DNA of 64,000 bases from Hydra vulgaris (lineage: Eukaryota > Cnidaria > Hydrozoa > Anthoathecata > Hydridae), in the NCBI RefSeq assembly GCF_038396675.1, contig NC_088928.1, positions 56,596,001-56,660,000 of the forward strand, given 5' to 3'. A model generated the notes under the pieces. The model was not told where the DNA came from. It saw only the letters and a program-made list of their open reading frames with translations, and made no database searches. Position numbers and translations under genes: made by a program. This document shows, piece after piece, positions 12,977-25,397 of this stretch (the stretch's first letter is position 1; each line of letters starts with the position of its first letter).

Positions 12977-14060
12977 AAACAAGCCCTTCTACAAATAAGA
13001 GTTTATAATAAAGATCGTGATGTTTTCCGTTTCTATTGGATATCGGACTTGAAAAGTAAAGAAGTAATAACTCTAAGATTTACTCGAATTCCGTTTGGCT
13101 GTGCATCTAGTCCCTTTATTCTTGGAGGAGTAATCAAGCAACATTTATTGACATATGAAAATTTATTATCCGCATAAAAAGAATGAAATTCAAATAATCA
13201 ACAAGGGCATATATGTTGATGATATAATCACTGGGGTAGTTGACCTGGAATGCGTCGAAAAATTGAAACAAACAGCAATTCATTTGTTTAAAAAGGGAGG
13301 ATTCCAGCTTCACAAATGGCACTCGAACTTTCCTGTATTGGAAACCAATGATTCAAAAGAGAACTCTCATGAAATTACCATCAATGAACAAAATAAACGT
13401 TATTCAAAAATTTTTGGTTTGTTGTGGGACAAAAATGAGAACACTTTATTGATGGATTGTAGACCAACTCGCCAAACAAATATCACAACCAAAAGAGGAA
13501 TTTTAGAAAGTTTGGCTAGAGTTTTTGATCCACTTGGTGTGATTTCCCCAATGACACTAACAGCAAAACTTATATATAGAAAAATTTGTGATTTAAAGCT
13601 TGCTTGGGACGAAAAACTTTTATCTGAAAAAACAAAGGAATGGATGCTTTGGAAAAATACTTTACAAGACTTTACACCAATACCAAGAAGTATAACTGTT
13701 TTGAATTATATAATAAAAAAGATTGAAATCCATGGATTTGGTGATGCAAGCAAAGATGGCTGCTGCAGTGCAATATATGTAGTAGTACATCAAGGAAACA
13801 AAGTAAGTCAAGGATTGTTTACAGCTAAATCACGCATATCAAAGCGAGGTTGATCTATTCCTAGACTTGAATTTATTTCGGGACACATGGTAGCTAATGC
13901 TCTTACAAACGTTAAATTAGCACTTGAAGGACACCCAGTTATGGAGATATACGGCTGGCTTGATAGTTCAGTAGCACTGCATTGGATCCTTAATGACAAT
14001 CGTAAATCATATTTTTACCTCGTAAATATTCCTTTACAAACTTGGTTATTCAAAAAGCAC
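12977..14060 (+). pseudogene. BEL RT (second part) and RNase H
   Basis: Resumes at KQALLQIRVYNKDRDVFRF, with RFTRIPFGCASSPFILGG near 13085. After a frame change near 13150 it continues with the RT catalytic box YVDDIITG near 13214. The BEL region VFDPLGVISPMTLTAKLIY is near 13520 and the RNase H start HGFGDASKDG near 13730. A TGA at 13851-13853 is followed in the same frame by PRLEFISGHMVANAL and WLDSSVALHWI, so the frame is only locally broken. Confidence 0.88.
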
Positions 14061-15122
14061 ATGTAAAGACTCACCATGAGATGGTTGGTCTAACTATGTA
14101 CAAGTTTCGTGAGCATTATTGGACTGATACCTTACGTAGCCAAGTAAAAACAATAATATACGATTGCAATTTGTGTAAAAGATTCAGGTGCAAACCATTA
14201 CTAGCTCCATAAACAGCTGATTTGCCAAAGTATCGAACTGAAAGTAAATACTCCTTTATAACTATTGGTTTGGATTTCACTAGCTCAATCGAATATAAAG
14301 TAAGCAAATAGTGTTACAAAAAATCGTACATTGTACTTTATACTTGCGCAACTTCAAGAACAATCCATTTGGATCTACTAAAAACAATGGAAAATGAAGA
14401 TTTTTGAAGAAGTATAAAAGAAATGATTGTAAGAAGGGGCATACCTGCACTCATAATAAGCGACAATGCTAAAATATTTGTAAGTACTGCAACGTGACTC
14501 CGACGATTGCAGAGAGACCCGCTGATAAACGAATACTTAGGTGAAATGAACATAAAATGGAAGTTTAATTTAGCAAGAAGCCCATGGTGGGGAGGTTTCT
14601 TTGAAAGAATGGTGGGGTTAGTAAAAAGATTATTACACAAAGCAGCTGGAAGGATTCGTCTGACTTTCGAACGACTTAAAGAAGTTTTGATTGATATTGA
14701 AAATACGTTGAATAACCGACCATTAGGATATATCGAGAACGATATTTAACTTCCGATATTAACACCAAACATGATTTTACATGGGAAAGGTATTACGATC
14801 CCTTTGAGGTCATTACGAAAATTGGAAAATTGGTATGGTAACGAAACTTGTAAGCGGAGAAGATAATATAATCCGCGGTGCTAAATTAAGAACGGGAAAT
14901 AATCAAGTAGTGAAAAGACCGATTCAGATGCTTTATCATTTAGAAATTTGCCAAGATCCTACTGAGATCAAGGAATTCCTAAATGATTCTAAACCTAGCG
15001 AAAACATATTAGCAGAGCAAACAAAAACTCTGAAGCAAAGACCTTCACGAATGGCGAAATCAAAGGCTGAGGAACTTATTAAAATAACAGCACTTGATGA
15101 ACATTTTGATGAGAATTTGTAG
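14050..15122 (+). pseudogene. BEL integrase, several breaks
   Basis: Integrase zinc-binding piece (HHEMVGL ... CNLCKRF, about 14070-14185), a catalytic-core piece with DFTSS and ISDNAK near 14275 and 14455, and SPWWGGFFERMVGLVKRLLH near 14580 containing the expected final Glu. The C-terminal piece near 14870-14960 (RGAKLRTGN, VKRPIQMLYHLE) is typical of BEL/Pao. Frames change several times, so it is non-functional. Confidence 0.82.
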
Positions 15123-15138
15123 ATATTTTTTACAAATT

Positions 15139-15147
15139 GGGGGAGTG
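15139..15147 (+). other. BEL polypurine tract
   Basis: GGGGGAGTG directly precedes the 3' LTR, the expected plus-strand primer position. Confidence 0.7.
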
Positions 15148-15378
15148 TGTCATAAACATTTGTTAAACCATCTAAACGTCTAGTATTTTTACAGTAATTA
15201 ATATATGGTAGAAAGTTGGTAGTGATTATCTTACTTTTAGTTAATGATAGTTGCCAACTATGTCAGATTTAGTATAAATAACGCTGTTTTCTTAATAAAG
15301 AATATATAAAAACAAGTTACAAAAAATGCGTTGAGTCGATCTTCCTTTGTCAAAAAAAACAAAGAAATATTCACAACA
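15148..15378 (+). repeat. BEL 3' LTR
   Basis: About 231 bp matching the 5' LTR; followed by AAAA, the presumed target duplication. Confidence 0.93.
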
Positions 15379-15402
15379 AAAATATATATTTTATTTATAC
15401 AT

Positions 15403-15926
15403 TTTAGTTATTCAGAGTCCAATTTCAAAATGAATTGTCGCTATAATAGCAACATACTTGAATACTTACATAATAGGCCACATCATTTTGTTAAACGTTG
15501 TTTGCAGAAAATTGATTTGGCTAACATAACTGACTTAAATGTAGTATTACTAAAGGATCATGGAGTGTTAAAAGTTAATAGCTTTTCAGATAAAAATAAA
15601 AGCTACATTGTTTATTTCGGAGATAAAGACAGTTGGCCAAAATGTACCTGCGTTGCCTGGTTGCAATCAGTCTACCTGTGCAAACATTTTTTCCTAATAT
15701 TTAGAAAATGTCAACAGTCTTGGTCTTGGCAATCATTATTGTCTTTATATAGAGAATCCCCTTTTCTAAATATTGACAATAAAAATGACTTGATATTAAA
15801 GGAACCATTCATATATAAATGCAATATGTAAATAATAATACTGAAAATGATAATACTGACAATAATACTAACTTTATCCTTTTAACCCCTGGTACAGTAT
15901 CTTCAAAACCTTCTGATGAAATTAGG
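15403..15926 (+). pseudogene. SWIM zinc-finger exon
   Basis: After a plausible acceptor (TTTTAG at about 15407) the frame reads to a stop at 15829-15831. The SWIM motif is visible: CTCVAWLQSVYLCKHFF near 15650, matching CxCxnCxH. A second frame (15819-15926) continues with Asn/Asp/Thr-rich sequence and then runs into repeat sequence. SWIM fingers bind DNA or protein and are common in transposase-derived genes. With the exon at 7530-7735 this shows the BEL element landed inside the gene. Confidence 0.7.
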
Positions 15927-16489
15927 GTAAGACGGGGCAAAATGAGACAGATTGCATTTATAATGATCCTAACCTCGCAATTTGTTGTTTTAACAATTTT
16001 TAAAAGTTAATTTGTATTATTTAATTATGTATATAGCTAATTTTTTAATTATTTAGTGTTACAAAAAAATATCTTGAGTCACTTTGAAATGAAGAAGATG
16101 AAGAGAACGACAACCATTTGATCTCTTGGCTATATGACAATTACGAATTTCGATGCGTTGTTGTTTTAATTTTTTTCAGTGTTTTTTTATCTTACGTAGT
16201 GGAAAAAAATTTTATATTCAAAGTTAGTGTTTTATTATCATCTTTGGCCATTCCTCTTTCATTTCCATATATTGATATTTTCTTTCTATGACAAAATTGG
16301 CGGAAAATGACACAATTTTGATGTCAAAATGTTGAGGGGCAAAACGAGACGTTTTTTTTTGTTATGCCGATATCAACCATGTTTATTTATAAAGTTAAAT
16401 ATGGTTAGAAACTATATGAGAAAAATGAAATGTGGCAATTTTTCTGAGCAGAGCATGTTATGTTAAAGTTAAAAGAAATCTCTTTGAGA
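15927..16489. other. AT-rich region with possible MITE end
   Basis: GGGGCAAAATGAGACA near 15936 and the related GGGGCAAAACGAGACG near 16335 are in direct orientation. They may be pieces of a small non-autonomous element, but no matching inverted end or target duplication was found. Confidence 0.25.
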
Positions 16490-16948
16490 ATAGCAGCTAC
16501 GGGTCTGGGTCTCTTTATTTTTTTAAATCGAGACAAGACGATCCTAAAAGAATTGTCCCGATTAGCGATAAAAATTGAGACAATTTTTAGTTTTTAATTT
16601 TCTGTCAAAATCCGGAACGATACCGAGACGAGACGAGATGTCCCGGACAAAATAAGAACTTCACAATTTCCCGGAATTTACATCTTTTTAACGGGACATA
16701 ACGAGACATGCTAGTTAATCCTTAATGTAAAATTTAGTATTCTGCTGGGGGGCTCAGTCATTACAATTATTTTGTCTACTTTATCGTAATTAAACTATTT
16801 ACCGAGACTTAATAAGACAAATAAAAATTGAAATGAAAATTTGCATGTGTTTCATTTATTTTATTTATAATGTTGTACTGTAATGCACATTAACTAAATT
16901 TTATTGGTAATAAGTAAAAGTTTTTAAGTACAAACTTTGTCAAATAGT

Positions 16949-17206
16949 TCATTTACTTGTGTCACTAGTTGAAGGTGCATCAGTTGGAGCTTTGGATGGT
17001 CCAGCAAAAGGATCTGGAGCAGAACCCCTTGAACTGGTGATCAGTGGTGTAACACCTGGTACATGAGATGTTGTAACAGTAGAGATTCTAGAGGAGGCCT
17101 TACTTGCTTGTGACATCGGCTTACTTGGCAGTCTTGGATTAAGCTGAATCTCAACCACATCATCAGATTCAACAACATAGGCTTGATCACTCTTTTGAGA
17201 CAACAA
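16949..17206 (-). CDS. hypothetical Ser/Pro/Thr-rich frame in hAT copy 2
   Basis: 85 codons, low complexity, no domain recognised. It lies downstream of the transposase C-terminus, inside the hAT element, and could be a last exon or chance. Confidence 0.3.
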   Translation of the reverse strand: MLSQKSDQAYVVESDDVVEIQLNPRLPSKPMSQASKASSRISTVTTSHVPGVTPLITSSRGSAPDPFAGPSKAPTDAPSTSDTSK

Positions 17207-17419
17207 ATCTGGAAGGAAACTTACAAAAATTTTTTAAACTAAGCAAAATTTTAGTTTAAAAAAAATTTTAAAGTTTAAAGTTAAAACAAAAAACACACAA
17301 ACAATAAATGGAAGTGGCGAAATTTAAGATTTTACTAAAAGCAAAGATAAAGTTAAGATCTCTCTTTAGATTTTTTTGTGAATGCCCTACCAGGATCTTT
17401 GTCATCTTCTAAGGTCAGT

Positions 17420-19924
17420 TTCAAGGACTTGATTTGAACAAAGTCATAGTTCTGTTGGATATAGAGCAACTTTCAACATTTTCCGGCTGAAGCTTGGTCC
17501 TTTTGTGTGTGACTATGTTTCCTCCTGCAGAGAAGGCCCTCTCGAAAGTGGCCGAAGATGCTGGAATTGCCAGGTAAAACCGTGCTGCTTCAGCCAAAAG
17601 AGGTAAAGTTATTTCATGTTTTTTCCAAAACCCAAGAACATTTTCCTGGGCCTTTTTCCTTTGCCAGGGATGTATATTCTTGTAGATATCCCATTCCTTG
17701 GCAAAATCGGACTTGTTTAAAATTGCTGTGTGTTGAGAATGGAATCACGTCTTGAGCCAACGAATCTGTTTCCTCGTCCAAGTTTGCAGTGGCTGTTGGT
17801 TAATCCATGATTTTGTTGAGCCATTCATGATGATTGGTGTGGTATTCAACCAAGTACTTGTAGGTTTTAATCATAGATTCCAAATTTTTTGGATGCCACA
17901 CCCTTGTAGTAAGGATTAAGGAAATGACAAACACCAAGAAACATGGTATGAGCGCCAGTATTGGGAAACCTTTTATCAAGCTTGGCTGAAAAAGTTCTTA
18001 AAATAGATTTGCTTGTGTCTGACAAATCACCCTTGACCAGTTCAACTCTATTAACGTGGTGCTGTAAATTGTGGAGACCACCAACAACGATGTGAAGAGT
18101 CAGCTTTTTATCTGCACTAAGTCTCTCAGATAAAGATATCTCTTTGCCAACAGTTTGAGAGTAGGCAGCAGCTCCTCAAAGATTTTAAACCCCAATTCAG
18201 AGGACACAAGAGATGCAATATCTGCTGGGTCAATACCTGGCCTTGCTTTAATTGTTAAAAGAGGTTCTTTCATGTCAAAGACACTCTGCAGACACATGTA
18301 TGTAGAACTCCGGCTAGTGTTGTTAGCAGTGATGAACTTTTTGTAGACCAACTTTGTAACATTTTTCTTTGAATTGGTTTCCATGGCAAGACAAATCCCT
18401 GTTCATAGCTGCACAAGCTATGAACAGGGATATTCGTCTTCCCATGACGCACAAGAGTCAGAAAAGACGCACAAGAGTCATTTGGCGAATGAAAGCTTTG
18501 ATTCTTTAATTCGCCAGATGACTCTTGTGCGTTTTTTCTGCAAGTCTTTGAGCACGAGTGATTGCATGGTCTACTGTTGTGGTGGCATCGACAGTTTCCT
18601 TGATGGGCGAACTTAAGGTATGATTTACACGAAGCAAAGACTCGTCAATATAGGTGCACTTTGGAATTGCAGCTTTGACATTGGTAGCATTGTCATGAGT
18701 TACGACAACTGAAACAGTTCCTGATGCAGGTAGATCGGCAACAACACTGAAAAAGTAACAAAAAATTACAGCAAACTGAAATGTCTAGTATTGTTATAGT
18801 ATGGTAATATATGTCTAATACAAACACTAAAATAACTAACTTTCCTTTGCACTGATTATAATTGTGCATAATGGCGAGATCAGGCATTTCACTTTAACTG
18901 TTGAACACAATTAACTTAACTCATGTAAAAAAGTACATTTTGTAATTTAACTTACTTGTCAATCTTTTTGGCAATGTTGTCTGCTGTGTGCCTCTCACTG
19001 AACAGGCTGACAGAAACGACAAACTTGTTCAGGGTCCACTTCTTGTCACTGTAATGAACAGACAATCATTGGTATGGATCAAAGTTCCTTGAAGTCCAAA
19101 TGTCCTTGCTCAGAGCCGTTCCCGGACTTTCTAGTAGATCAGTTTCCATAACTTTATCCACAGCCGTCTTGACATAGTCATACAACAAAGGCAGCTTGTA
19201 CCTAGAATAAGTTGTGGCAGCCTTGATTTTCAGCTTTGGATCTAAGTAGTGCATAAACTCCTTGAAAGGTCTTACCTCAACAACTTGCGCTTAATAAGAC
19301 AATCTGGCATAGAAAGTTGTTTTTTCTTAATGGACCGGTTGAGAACTTGAGGAGATTTTTCGCCCGGAAAAAATCTTAAAATAGTTTAGTATTGCTAAGC
19401 CTCGTTATGCTGAGGTAAAAAAATTTGTGCGGGACTGATTGCTAATATATTAATTTGGGGTATAAATTGAGTATTAACTTATTAAAATAAGTTATAAAAA
19501 GAGGTTTTTTCTTTAGGGATTAAAAAGGCAATACACAAAAACGTTTATTTCAATAAAGAGTTAAACAAAATCATCACAATATCTTTTTAAAATAAAGTTG
19601 CTACAAGGAACTTTTATTTTACACTTTTAACTCACCTCTTTGTGGCTCATTAGTCTCATCTTCATTATAGATATTTTCAAGTTCGTTCAAGGCCAAATCA
19701 GAATCTCTCTTGTGGACTTTATGTTTCTCCAGCTCTTAGAACTCACGAGGATAGGCACAAAGTAGGTGCTTACGCATGCCAGATGTGTTACCATCATTGA
19801 CCTTGTAATTTTTGCTACAAAGTTTGCACCGACCATTGGCCTGGCTTATACCACGGTTATCATGGGTTTCGTCTGTTTTTCCTCCTCATAAAATTTCATA
19901 GATATGACCTTTGCTTCGTGGCAT
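17420..19924 (-). pseudogene. hAT transposase with BED finger (copy 2), decayed
   Basis: Minus-strand pieces in order: MPRSKGH at 19924 and a BED finger CKLCSKNYKVNDGNTSGMRKH near 19830-19760; LSKDIWTSRNFDPY near 19075; VVTHDNATNVKA near 18690; a helical region at 18384-18100; and the hAT dimerisation domain IPASSATFERAFSAGGNIV near 17565-17510. Stops, frame changes and an inserted hairpin block (18395-18531) separate the pieces. Some gaps look like short introns. Confidence 0.8.
18395..18531. repeat. two hairpins inside hAT copy 2 transposase
   Basis: Hairpin A: exact 16-bp arms 18395-18410 and 18416-18431, 5-base loop. Hairpin B: 23-bp arms 18468-18490 and 18509-18531 with one mismatch. 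A 15-bp direct repeat GACGCACAAGAGTCA lies just left of hairpin B. Confidence 0.92.
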
Positions 19925-21204
19925 CTTGCTGACTGATTGACAATTTGACTTTGACTATAGTTAGACAGCGCCGGATGTAAAAGTCTCACTAAAAATTTAA
20001 AGAATAAATTAAAATCCAGGAGCTATATGTTGACGTGCCCACTCTCCAGAGAATATTGGTATAGCTTTGCCGTTTCCCAAAAAATGAAACTATGTTACGC
20101 GGGTCTTAAAAGGTTAGGACAATTTAACTAACAACAGTTCAACTTTACTATACTAATTTAGTAATTCACTAATGTAACAAATTTTTTTTTTTTATTAAAA
20201 TATGCATAACATTCAAAATTGGTATGCCTTATATCTTATATTATAATGATTTGATGTCTCTGTTTTTCTTGTATTATCAAAAAATATCAAAAATTTTTAC
20301 ATGCTTTAGTACACAGATGGTCTAAGAATGACACTTTAATGCTTTTAGCATCAAATTTCACTAATATATAAAAAGAGTTACAATATATAAGTTTAAACTT
20401 TTTGGTTATTGAAAAACTTTTATAATTGCTATTGTTTTTGTTGTGAATGATTTGCATTTTTTTAGCAGTAAATTTATTCTGCCAGCCATACATCGCCAAG
20501 TCTGGCCCTTAATGTTACTACCAAGTTGTCTTGGCAGCCAATTGTAACCAAATTTGCCCAACTGCTCATTAATAATCAAGGATTTAACTTGTTAATCCTT
20601 ATTCCACGCGTTCGGAATGTCTCGTTTGTCTCGAATCGTTGTGGCATGTCTTGTTTTGTCACGTTTTTTAATAGAATGTCTCGTATCGTTATGCCACGTC
20701 TCGAATCGTTATAGCGTGGTTATGGCATTAAAATATATCATTGAGACAGATAGATTAAATATCTATGTCTCACTGATATATATTAACTAGATGTCTAACT
20801 TCAAAAAAATTCCGTAAGAAAAATTAAAGCAAGTTTTAAAAGTTTTTAAACCCGCTTTATTTAAACTGGACAATTAATAAGTCTTTGTTTAGCTTTGTTT
20901 TTATGATTGCGTCATTTCTAGCTGGTAAAACAAACTTAGTTGCCAAAAAATTTTCTTCACTGCGAAAGCGCGAGTTAGATATCTTGTTAATATAATTGAT
21001 CTGTCTCGTAACGTTTCGTAATTATCCGGGACACAGTTTATAAATTCCGAGAAAATATTTATGTCCCGATTTATAACTTTATTCCGGGATAATCGTTTCC
21101 TTTTTCTCGTTATTTTTTTCCGGGAAATTTCTCGTCTCATGATATACGCTTTTCCCGGTTCATTTCGATAAAACGATTCCAAGACGCAGACCCTTAATAG
21201 CAGC

Positions 21205-22329
21205 TTTGACATTTTTTGTAAATAAAGATGTTTTACACAGAAGGATTTAAAGAAAATTAAAGAACTTAAACTGTTATTATCCATAAAAATTTACTTGGTT
21301 TATTTAATTATTGCCAGATGATACTGAAAGTCGATTATTTAACTACATAAAAGAAATGGATTATCTATAAATGACATTCAACGAGTTTCCAGAATGCTGA
21401 AAATTACAAAATAGTTCGTCCATTTGATAAGTGTTGCAGGAAGAGATTTTTAAAGATTGTAAGTGGGTTTTTCAAAAAGAGACATCTAGACCTATCAATT
21501 AGAAAACCTTAAGAGTTGTCTTTAAATCGTGTTTATGATTTAAACAGCAGTTCTGTGAACATTTAATTCAATAATATAGAAGTCGTTAAAAAAAAAGTAC
21601 AAGTTTCAACCTCATCAAATTTTTAACCGTCATGAAAATGAATGAAAATGAAAAGGTAATTACAACTGTTCATAAATCTGTTAAAGTTATAACAATAATA
21701 CGAGAACGTCGTGTTTCTTCTGTAACTAGTGTTGAACGAGGTGTAACGACAACTGTTGTTTTAAACCGCTTAAAACTTTTTTATAATATATAATGTGGAT
21801 CATGGTTACATGAGCATTTTAGACGAAAATAATAAATTATCAACTTTGAGGTATATTCTCCAAAGCATATTATAAAGTTACCTCTGTAGAAGTTGCCTGT
21901 TCTGGCTTTTGTATATCTGGAATTTATCTTTTGTTTCGGGATATAATTCCAGACATTATGTTTAATAATGACAAAAGCTCTAATGCCAACGTACATAAAC
22001 CTGATAAAATTGATTTGCAAGTTAATTCAAGCACCTTATTACCTTCGTTGTCAGGATGTTCAGAAAATAGTAATAGTAATATATTTAAATAAGTCCTCTT
22101 AGATAAAATGACAAATAATCAAAAAACAAACAAACAAAGCCAACAATTTATACATAAATTTATGGTTTGTGAAATATAAACTTTAAGTAAAAAAAAGCAA
22201 TTGTTATTTCATTGCAAGTAAGTTGATATCAAAATTGAGAAAAAGGGAAAAAAAGATTGCTTTCATTTAATTAAAGTTTACATCTATGACAAATAGTATC
22301 TAAAAAGCCAATATGTGTAGCTGCTAAAG
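21205..22329. other. no gene recognised
   Basis: AT-rich DNA right of the hAT duplication. Short open frames occur (for example near 21600-21780) but none shows a known motif. Confidence 0.4.
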
Positions 22330-22335
22330 CACGAA

Positions 22336-23660
22336 TTAATTAATAAACGTGCAGCTCATTTTCAGTAAAAGATGTACTGCTTGCATCTGTAGAAAAAAAA
22401 AGTTGTCAATTCTATTCTTAAATGCGTTAACTGGCCGAACCTTTTTGCATGCTGACGACAAGTTATTCCAATCATTGACAATACAATTTGTTAAAAAATT
22501 GCGACGAGCATTATTATATGTGAATTCACGCATTAGGACGTTGGAAGATGATCTGTGAATTGGTGGATTATGCCAATTGATACTCTCATAATCGTTTTCT
22601 TGCTTAAACTGTTGGATTAAGCCACGTCTTCTGCGAGTTTCCAAAGTAATAAAATTGAGCCGGCGACACCTTTGAACATAAGTTAATCCTATTATATCAT
22701 GAGGTACTATTGTTGCTTTGAGCTGAATTTTTTCAATTTCTTTGATATCACCTTTTAAGTAAGGACACCATATTGGAATAGCGAATTCCAGGTGCGGCCT
22801 AACATACGTAGTGTATAATTTACTCCAAAGCTTTATATCTCTTGATCTAAATGTTTTTTTAAGTAGGCCAAGTATCATATTCGCTTTAAGTGTTGCAACC
22901 TGTATGTGTTGATTCCATTTTAGATCATTAGATGTAAAGATACTCAGGTCTCTCTCAATATCTGTTGCCCCAAGAGTAAGTGATGTATTTCTATCATTCA
23001 TTACATATTCATGATTATTATTTTCATAACCAAGGTGCATAACTTTACATTTTGGAACATTTAACTCCATTAGCCATTCCTTTGACCATTCTGTGACAAT
23101 GTTTAAATCTTTTTGGAGGATCAGGCGATCAGCATTGTGAAACTCAGGTCTTATTTATTGTAACAGTTTAGTGTCGTCAGCATAGATTTTATAAACTGAA
23201 GTCGTTTATATATATGATAAATAATGTTGGACTAAGTACAGATCCTTGAGGAACTCCGCTTAGAACATCGGTCCAGTCGCTAGAGTGTTCACCTAAAACA
23301 GTTCGCTGTTTTCTACTAATCAAAAACGACTCAATCCATTTTAGAACATTGCCATTAATCCCATATGCTTTCAATCCATGAAGTAGTCTACGGTGAGAAA
23401 CTTTATCAAACGCTTTCGCTAAGTCCAAAAATGCAATATCGACAAAATTTCTTTTACTTAACGCTTTCGTAATTTAGTCGACACTCTACAATAAGTTAGA
23501 CGTGCATCCTTTTTTGGACATAAATCCATGTTGATTATGTGAGATGAAGCTCGGTTTTTCAAGATATTAAGCTATTTGTTCCCTGATAATCTTTTCCATT
23601 ACTTTATATGGAGCTGATGTGATAGACACTGGTCTGTAATTAGCGGCATCAAAACAAAAG
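22336..23660 (-). pseudogene. LINE reverse transcriptase, C-terminal two thirds
   Basis: DLAKAFDKVSHRRLL near 23425, SGVPQGSVLSPTLFIIYIND near 23260 and YADDTKLL near 23180 (catalytic YADD), followed by the 244-codon thumb/C-terminal piece 23070-22336. Breaks occur near 23455 and between the YADD box and the last piece. Confidence 0.88.
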
Positions 23661-23984
23661 AGGGTAAGTCATTTGAGCTGCGTAATCTTTAAGTACCTTT
23701 GGACTGATGTTATCAGCACCAATAGATTTATTCGGGTTCAAACCGTTCAAATAAGCTAGATTCGCTTCAAAATTAATAACTATATTGCCTAAGTCCTCTT
23801 GATAATGCCTTCTCTCAAAAATAAGTAACTGACTACTTTTACTATCATCAACAAAAACTGATTTGAAGTGTTCGTTAAGTCTGTTTGCGATATGTATTCC
23901 CTCTGTTAACGTTTCACCTTTTGCACCAGATATAGCACTAATAGATACATGAACATTCTGTTGCGCCTTAGCATAAGCGTACAC
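23649..23984 (-). pseudogene. LINE RT N-terminal/linker piece
   Basis: Contains the conserved region before the RT palm: IHIANRLNEHFKSVFVDD and LNPNKSIGADNISPKVLKD. Same element as 22336-23660. Confidence 0.8.
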
Positions 23985-24339
23985 CCTTTTAGGATGACTT
24001 TTATCTGATCCTAGTTGTGCTTCAAATACTCGAACACGACGTTTACATGCTTTCTGCGCTTAGCTTCTTAGTTTCCTATATTCACGAATTAGTGTCGCTG
24101 ATCGTCAGTTAGTTGCAGATAAGTAATTGCCCAGTTGTTGTTGTTGTTTTTGTTTTTTTTTGCGTTATCATAGCCAGTACCTCATTATTTATCCACGGCG
24201 CATTACAAGTGGTATGGACTTTTTTTAACGGAATAAATTGCTTGATGAGTTTATAACATTTATTGCAGAAAAGTTCATAGCACTCATTAGTGTTTTTATT
24301 TTCAAATAATTGCTTCTAGTTAGTTTCCATAATCTTTTT

Positions 24340-25205
24340 ACCGAAATTTATATAGTCACCTTTATTAAAGTTATGTTTTTTGTTTGAGAAAGTAGTCTCA
24401 TTTTAGAAAGGACGACATAATCCCAACTCAATATGCGATGACCTTGCGACGAATTACCTAACGGCAGAGAGCTAGATAAGTTGATTACTCTTGTTGATAA
24501 GTCTGTAATAATTAAATCCAAAATGTTTTTTGCTTTACCATTAGATGCTTCGAATGTTGAGAAATCAACTAATTGTTCTAGGTTATGATTAGCCAAAGTA
24601 TCGATAAAAATACTTGCCGCACTATTTTGACCACTTAGTAATTCAATCCTGTCATCATCGTGTCATTTGATATCCGGAAAGTTGAAATCACCTGCTAGTA
24701 ACATACAATTATAGGCTTTTCTATCATCAGCTTGCTTAGCCAATATAATTGTTTTAATTATTTATTTATTTTTGTTGTTATTGTTAATTCACCTCCCAAA
24801 GGCCCAGAAGGCCACTACAGACGAGGAGGCTTCTTAATTGTGGTTATAACCCTCTCTCAACTCTATAACTTCGAAGCACGAAACTTGACGAACAACTCCG
24901 CTGCGCGGAGAAACAAGTTATATCATTTATATGCGATAAAGGTGGTCAATAGACACAACCAATAAGAACGGTAACATTTCGTTACCGATTTTAATTTCAC
25001 ACCATATTTGCTCGGAGTTGCTGTTGTTTAAGATCTCTCTTAGATGATGATCAGATACCTCATTCACGATTAGATCACGCTTGATGTAGATAGCAACACT
25101 TCCACCGTGACTAATTCTGGTTGCTTGTGCATCTCTCCATTTGATGAAAGGATGCTTCTTACGTCCATTGATTTCAACTTCCTGTGAGACATCAACGCAT
25201 GGCAA
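24340..25205 (-). pseudogene. LINE apurinic-type endonuclease, split by a SINE
   Basis: HGGSVAIYIKRDLIV near 25110 and SEQIWCEIKIGNEMLP near 25010 on the right of the SINE; LLAGDFNFPDIK near 24680 and a 24596-24348 piece on the left. The GDFN motif is the catalytic core of EEP nucleases. This enzyme nicks target DNA to prime reverse transcription. Confidence 0.8.
24735..24925 (-). mobile_element. SINE copy 1
   Basis: Minus-strand sequence includes TTATAGAGTTGAGAG, GAGGCTTC-type and GTAGTGGCCTTCTGGGCC segments and ends in an AT-rich A tail at the low-coordinate side. The same unit recurs at about 47540-47775 and 58110-58230. It interrupts the endonuclease frame of the LINE. Confidence 0.75.
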
Positions 25206-25397
25206 TTTATCGCTGCGGATTACAAATCTAAAGGGCTTGTCAAGTTTTCCAACCTTGTCAAGGTCAGAATTAGCTGCTTTTCTTTCTGAGTTTAATTTAT
25301 TGAAATCACTTTGTTCTGCTGCTGTGCGGTCAGGGCGTATAAATATATTTTTAAAATTGCCCGATGCTAATTGTTTTCCCGATGCTATAACGTCGTT

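Larger units (their letters stand above)
7752..15378 (+). mobile_element. BEL/Pao LTR retrotransposon with nested insertions
   Basis: Two direct LTRs (7752-7984 and 15148-15378) begin TG and end CA. They bracket a primer-binding-site-like sequence, gag with zinc knuckles, a DTGA protease, RT/RNase H, integrase and a G-rich polypurine tract. The order PR-RT-RH-IN and the integrase C-terminal region mark it as BEL/Pao. It is flanked by AAAA on both sides (7748-7751, 15379-15382), consistent with a 4-bp duplication. The RT is interrupted by about 3.1 kb of later insertions. Internal stops and diverged LTRs mark an old, inactive copy lying within the SWIM-family gene. Confidence 0.92.
16498..21196 (-). 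mobile_element. hAT transposon copy 2
   Basis: Ends TACGGGTCTGGGTCT / TAAGGGTCTGCGTCT (inverted) are flanked by a perfect 8-bp duplication ATAGCAGC (16490-16497, 21197-21204). Subterminal sequence on both sides is rich in GAGACGAG / TCTCGT and CCCGG motifs, like hAT copy 1. A BED-type transposase is encoded on the minus strand. The interior 19930-21000 has further TGTCTCG-like repeats and may include another decayed insertion. Confidence 0.85.

Noticed and set aside
16300..16380. Matching inverted end for a MITE starting near 15930
   Set aside because: The GGGGCAAAACGAGAC motif near 16335 is in direct, not inverted, orientation and no target duplication was found.
22349..22558. Plus-strand frames across the minus-strand LINE
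   Set aside because: Shadow of the RT coding strand, no independent motif.
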